Shown: one piece after another, positions 60,682-64,000 of the stretch
Layout of the letters: every line of letters starts with the position of its first letter
How positions within the stretch are numbered: the first letter of the stretch is position 1
DNA from: Marinobacter sp. LA51
GTDB lineage: Bacteria; Pseudomonadota; Gammaproteobacteria; Pseudomonadales; Oleiphilaceae
Direction: 5' to 3'
Assembly (NCBI RefSeq): GCF_030297175.1
Contig: NZ_AP028070.1
Span: 2,852,001 to 2,916,000, forward strand
DNA: 64,000 nt
The notes under the pieces: generated by a model
The model's input: the letters and a program-made list of their open reading frames with translations, nothing else
The model's database searches: none
Told to the model about the DNA's origin: nothing
Program-made: the position numbers and the translations under genes

Positions 60682-61961
60682 TGTGGTTCCTTTTCGGGGC
60701 CGTCGGCCGGAGTGTCGTAGCTGTAGGGTTCACCCTCATCATCTTGAAGCTGATAGTCATACGCCGCTTGCAAGCCAGTTTCTTCCTCCACAGCCTCTCC
60801 AGTCTCCTCAGCAATGTAATCCGGATACAGGGGCGACAGCAGCGCCACCAGAATGCCAATCACACAGAAGATGGCAAACGCGTCACTGTAACCGAAATTG
60901 TTTACCAACACGCCCACAATAGGCGAACCGACGGCTTGGCCAAGGGAGACGGCCAGGAAAGGCAATACGGGGCCCATCGACAACCGGCCCGGCAACAGCC
61001 GGATGCCGGTCATCAGGTACAGGCCAGTCAGACTCATATAGGCCAATCCGAAAACCATCGCGGAAAAAGCAGACAGAATCAGTTGGTCGGGACTGGCTGC
61101 CAGCAGCGCGAGGCTCGTCGCCAGCATCATCAGCATCAGCGCCTGTGTAATAGGCGGGTTGTTGCGATCTGCAAGGTCAGCTATCACGGCACCGCCAAGT
61201 CCGGCGATGCCTACTGCCAGCCATAACCACCCGGTCGCGCTGGGAGGCATCTCGCCTAGGCTGACTACCAGATCCGGAGCAAAGATCCAGTACGCGGCCG
61301 AGACAAAGCCCATCGCAAACGCAAACAGCGAAAGCCTGAATAGCCGCCACCATTGCACGGTGGTGATGGGCGCAGGCGGCGCCGCATCCGATGGTGTAAC
61401 CCGAGACACCGAGGGAATTACATACCAGGCACCAACCATTCCTATCACCGCCAGAATAGCGAACACCATGTACGCGTACCGCCAGATTCCGGCCAGAAAC
61501 AGGACCGCAGGCACTGCACAGGCGACACCAATACTGGTGCCCGCATTCATCACAGAACTGACCCGCCCGTGTACGCTTCGGTCCACAAGTACCTGCATGG
61601 CCGCGGTCAGGGCAGGCATCATCAAGCCCGTACAGATACCGCAAGCGAAAACACCGATGCCCAACGACCAAGCCCCAGCAGCCTGACTTATCAAGGCCAG
61701 CCCGGCCGCACCGAAAGCGCCCGATAACACGGCAGTATTGCGGGCACCAAGACGCACAGCTGCCAAAGGCGCAATCAAGGTCGACAACACGAAACTAATC
61801 AGCGGCAGGGCACCGATAACACCGATCAAATCCGGGGACAACGCCAAGTCGGCGCGGATAGGTGGGACAAACAAGCCGAAAGCAAAGCGCGCAAGCCCGT
61901 AGCTGATCGCAATCAGTGCAGCGCCAAAAAGAGCAAATTTTGTGCTCGATATGGACGTCAA
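60678..61961 (-). CDS. MFS transporter
   Basis: A polytopic protein of 427 residues from TTG 61961, chosen for GAGAGG five bases upstream and because the first helix begins directly after it; an ATG 25 codons upstream (62036) is an alternative. Twelve hydrophobic segments, with 'L-A-A-V-R-L-G-A-R' after helix 2 and a YbfB/CynX-like character. The C-terminal tail is long and acidic (Glu/Tyr/Asp-rich). It likely exports or imports a small organic compound. Coupled to the DUF4112 gene. Confidence 0.85.
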   Translation of the reverse strand: MTSISSTKFALFGAALIAISYGLARFAFGLFVPPIRADLALSPDLIGVIGALPLISFVLSTLIAPLAAVRLGARNTAVLSGAFGAAGLALISQAAGAWSLGIGVFACGICTGLMMPALTAAMQVLVDRSVHGRVSSVMNAGTSIGVACAVPAVLFLAGIWRYAYMVFAILAVIGMVGAWYVIPSVSRVTPSDAAPPAPITTVQWWRLFRLSLFAFAMGFVSAAYWIFAPDLVVSLGEMPPSATGWLWLAVGIAGLGGAVIADLADRNNPPITQALMLMMLATSLALLAASPDQLILSAFSAMVFGLAYMSLTGLYLMTGIRLLPGRLSMGPVLPFLAVSLGQAVGSPIVGVLVNNFGYSDAFAIFCVIGILVALLSPLYPDYIAEETGEAVEEETGLQAAYDYQLQDDEGEPYSYDTPADGPEKEPQ

Positions 61962-62054
61962 AACGACCTCTCCGACAGCTCTAACATCAGTCTCGGTCAG
62001 CGTAACATGACAATGTCGGCGCGCAACCAGCCCCATACTGACCAGGGGATCAGG

Positions 62055-62582
62055 TCACTTTTGTATGGGCTTGGGTGCCTTGGAATATACCTTGTGCAAT
62101 TGGGAATCCCGCTCAGCCATGATCGACACCATGGTGATAACGGTTCTGGCCATACCCCGGACCAGGTTTAGCAACATCAGGCCAAAAACGTCCGGCTCTT
62201 TTTGCTGCAAGTCCAGGAACTGGCCGCAACTGATTTCGAGGACAACCGAATTAACTTCGGCCTGGGTGCTGGCTGGCCGATCAACCAGCGCAATCATCGG
62301 TACAAAGCCCATATCGTCGCCGGGCTCATGGCAACGGGCAAGCGTCCAGCCGCCGTCTCGCCTCGGCATCCAGGAATTCATCCTGCCACTGAGAACAATG
62401 TAGAACTCTTCACTGCTCTCACCCTTGGAGTAGAGGCGCTCGCCGGCCTCAAGGCTGATAACGCGGCCTTTCTGGAGCATGCGCAACACCGCTTCGTCCG
62501 GTAATGCACCGAAAGTGGAAAGCTCACGGAAATAGTCGGGGCCCTGGCCGTGCCAATAGTCGAGGGCGTCATTCTCGCGCAT
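62055..62582 (-). CDS. Cyclic nucleotide-binding domain protein
   Basis: A 175-residue protein made of one cNMP-binding beta-barrel (about residues 28-140). 'E-A-G-E-R-L-Y-S-K-G-E-S-S-E-E-F-Y-I-V-L-S-G-R' is the canonical start. The phosphate-binding cassette is poorly conserved (G-D-D-M-G-F near 88, lacking the usual R-x-A), so cAMP binding is doubtful. The DNA-binding HTH of CRP-type regulators is absent; a helix follows instead. AGGTGG lies upstream of ATG 62582. Confidence 0.85.
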   Translation of the reverse strand: MRENDALDYWHGQGPDYFRELSTFGALPDEAVLRMLQKGRVISLEAGERLYSKGESSEEFYIVLSGRMNSWMPRRDGGWTLARCHEPGDDMGFVPMIALVDRPASTQAEVNSVVLEISCGQFLDLQQKEPDVFGLMLLNLVRGMARTVITMVSIMAERDSQLHKVYSKAPKPIQK

Positions 62583-62737
62583 GGAATTGCCACCTGACCG
62601 TGTTATTGCTCTCTAATTATAGCGCGGAATCCCATCATGCGGCTTGGAGGTGCTAATCTCCTCAACTGGCCCATGACCCCAGGTCTGCGGATGTCGCGGC
62701 CATATGGACACCATTACAAGAAAACAGGAGGTAGGCA

Positions 62738-63190
62738 GTGTTTGAGAGCGAAATTCCGTTTATGCAGATGGCCATCCGGCTTCTGGCAGCGGCCGGTTTA
62801 GCCCTGCTGCTGGGGCTAGAGCGAGAACTGCGGGGTAAACCGGCGGGCCTGCGCTCTCACATGCTGGTATCGCTGGGCGCTGCCTCATTCATCATCATGG
62901 GCATGCACATCCTGCTTGCCACCGCTGAGGGCGACCCATCCGCCCGTATCGACCCCACCCGCATCGTGGAAGGCATCATCGGCGGCATCGGTTTTCTGGG
63001 TGCGGGCTGCATTATCCAGAGCCGTGGCAATGTTCAGGGCATCACCACTGGAGCTTCCATCTGGATCGCGGGTGCCATCGGTGTGGCCTGCGGCATCGGC
63101 ACCCTGGCACTGGCGGGCATGGTGACTTTGCTAGCCCTCATCATCGTGACCGTACTTGGCCGATTCGAGCGCGAAGTCATCGAGGGTTAG
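62738..63190 (+). CDS. MgtC/SapB-family membrane protein
   Basis: A 150-residue protein with four hydrophobic helices: 'L-G-L-E-R-E-L-R-G-K-P-A-G-L-R-S-H' near residue 27 is the strong MgtC signature and 'G-G-I-G-F-L-G-A-G' near 80 another. It lacks the C-terminal ACT-like domain of MgtC. Start is GTG 62738 with AGGAGG eight bases upstream. MgtC members help cells cope with low magnesium or acid by acting on F1Fo-ATPase or transport; the role here is not known. Confidence 0.9.
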   Translation: MFESEIPFMQMAIRLLAAAGLALLLGLERELRGKPAGLRSHMLVSLGAASFIIMGMHILLATAEGDPSARIDPTRIVEGIIGGIGFLGAGCIIQSRGNVQGITTGASIWIAGAIGVACGIGTLALAGMVTLLALIIVTVLGRFEREVIEG

Positions 63191-63205
63191 CGCATCGGGC
63201 ACGAT

Positions 63206-63239
63206 CGGTTGAGCGGCCTCACCTACAGCCGCTCAACCG
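63206..63239. terminator. Stem-loop shared by the convergent MgtC and SRPBCC genes
   Basis: CGGTTGAGCGGC (63206-63217) pairs with GCCGCTCAACCG (63228-63239), 12 perfect pairs around ten bases. The stop codon of the minus-strand SRPBCC gene lies in the loop and its last codons form one arm. It is likely a bidirectional terminator. Confidence 0.65.
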
Positions 63240-63657
63240 CCTTCAGCAAGGAATTGAACGCCTTGATAAACGTGCGCTCGGCAAACCGATCCAACAGCCG
63301 GCCCAGTACCGGAACCCGCACTCGGCCCTCGGATATCCAAGTCACCCTGGTATGCTCGCCCACCGGCTGCAACTGAATCTCGCCCTTATCATGCTGTACC
63401 GAGAACGGGCTCGATTGCTCAATGCGGTAGTGCATCAGCGTCGGCCGTTCAAACCGGGTAATGCGTTCGTACAGCTCCAACGGCCCAGCGCCAATAATCC
63501 GCAGCGCACCGGCGCCATTCTTCTCCTGCGAGCCATGCTCTACCAGTACTGACTTATCAACACCGGGAAACCGCTCGTAGCGGGCATGGTCGGTAATGGC
63601 CTCAAAAACAGCATCGATGTCCTTGGCGAGCGTGCGTTCAACCTGAATGCGAAACAT
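63223..63657 (-). CDS. SRPBCC-family (polyketide cyclase/START-like) protein
   Basis: A 144-residue single-domain helix-grip protein: 'V-E-R-T-L-A-K-D-I-D-A-V-F-E-A-I-T-D' at the start, a central beta sheet with 'T-R-V-T-W-I-S-E-G-R', and a long amphipathic C-terminal helix. Such proteins bind lipids or small hydrophobic molecules. GAGGAG lies five bases before ATG 63657. Ligand unknown. Confidence 0.87.
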   Translation of the reverse strand: MFRIQVERTLAKDIDAVFEAITDHARYERFPGVDKSVLVEHGSQEKNGAGALRIIGAGPLELYERITRFERPTLMHYRIEQSSPFSVQHDKGEIQLQPVGEHTRVTWISEGRVRVPVLGRLLDRFAERTFIKAFNSLLKAVERL

Positions 63658-63820
63658 GGAGACTCCTCTTGGGTGAAGTCAAAAGCTTACCAAACGCACA
63701 GCGACCAAAGTATGATAATCTGCTGATCACGGGTAATACCCTGATAGATCATCAGGTGGTGCATGAGGCAAGGGATCGGCTCGAAGATACCGCAATCCAG
63801 AACTCAAGCAGGACAAGACT

Positions 63821-64000
63821 ATGATGTACTTTGCCCACGAGATGAGCCGCGCAGCGCTGATGCCCATGCGCATGATGAGCGCCACCCAGAGCACCTTGCT
63901 ACAACACCGGCTAAGCCCCTTTTCCCGGCTTCCCGGCGCCCGCAGCGTTGCCTCGGCCTACGAGGTGTTCAACGACCTCACCCGCCGCTACCCCAAGCCA
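63821..64000 (+). CDS. phaZ: Intracellular polyhydroxyalkanoate depolymerase PhaZ, N-terminal fragment (cut by window end)
   Basis: The last 60 codons of the window form the start of a protein beginning M-M-Y-F-A-H-E-M-S-R-A-A-L. This resembles the intracellular PHA depolymerase start (M-L-Y-x-x-H-E-x-x-R-A), and 'P-F-S-R-L-P-G-A-R' and 'A-Y-E-V-F' follow as in the family, where the next segment leads into the alpha/beta-hydrolase. AGGA lies seven bases before ATG 63821. The catalytic part is outside the window. It would mobilise stored PHB. Confidence 0.78.
   Translation, partial: MMYFAHEMSRAALMPMRMMSATQSTLLQHRLSPFSRLPGARSVASAYEVFNDLTRRYPKP

Overview
The window looks like a chromosomal segment of a marine, heterotrophic gammaproteobacterium, most like Marinobacter. 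This is inferred from gene content and moderately high GC, not from a search. The content includes TRAP and TctABC carboxylate transporters, a cupin of the DMSP-lyase type, extracellular and intracellular polyhydroxyalkanoate depolymerases, a PutA without an N-terminal DNA-binding domain, EfpL/YeiP and several PEP-CTERM proteins. No rRNA, tRNA, CRISPR array, prophage or insertion sequence was seen. Coding density is high and most genes are complete. The first (a LysR regulator) and last (a PHA depolymerase) are cut by the window edges.

Layout. 1-6.5 kb: end of a LysR gene, then a seven-gene operon (DUF1445 protein, DctP/DctQ/DctM-type TRAP transporter, PxpABC 5-oxoprolinase) that reads as uptake and conversion of 5-oxoproline, possibly D-glutamate derived, to glutamate. 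6.5-11 kb: convergent putA (proline to glutamate) with a divergent Lrp/AsnC regulator. 11-16 kb: thioesterase, short-chain fatty acid transporter, DCC protein, EfpL, two membrane or exported unknowns. 16-21 kb: threonine aldolase, LysR, VOC protein, DddL-like cupin, crotonase, GST. 21-34 kb: leucyl aminopeptidase, Na+/H+ antiporter, oxidoreductase, zinc peptidase, secreted M28 peptidase, fasciclin protein, AI-2E-type permease, a YqjD/YqjE-like pair and a YafD-like phosphoesterase. 34-43 kb: soluble double-PAS chemoreceptor, a second threonine aldolase, a tiny PEP-CTERM protein, sterol-desaturase-like enzyme, LysR/DUF1127 pair, homocysteine methyltransferase-like protein, a second PEP-CTERM protein, small metal-binding and lipoprotein genes. 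43-53 kb: extracellular PHB depolymerase, then a complete tripartite tricarboxylate system (tctCBA plus an AbrB-like membrane protein) divergent from tctDE and an extra binding protein. 53-64 kb: a universal-stress-protein remnant, second desaturase-like gene, nucleoside deoxyribosyltransferase, third PEP-CTERM protein, nitroreductase, LysR/EamA pair, a cysteine-less arylmalonate-decarboxylase-like protein, MFS, MgtC and the start of phaZ.

Two signals stand out beyond gene content. First, the three scattered PEP-CTERM genes (one only 54 codons) each carry a -24/-12 sigma-54-like promoter 37 to 45 bases before the start codon. Each also has a shared 16-base upstream motif (consensus CGTCARSTTYTTWWAC) 45 to 62 bases further upstream. 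This looks like a dispersed PEP-CTERM regulon with a candidate activator site. Second, three intergenic copies of one repeat carry a face-to-face pair of DnaA-box-like 9-mers (one perfect TTATCCACA in each copy) separated by exactly five bases. The pair is followed by a conserved AAGGA segment and a GC hairpin.
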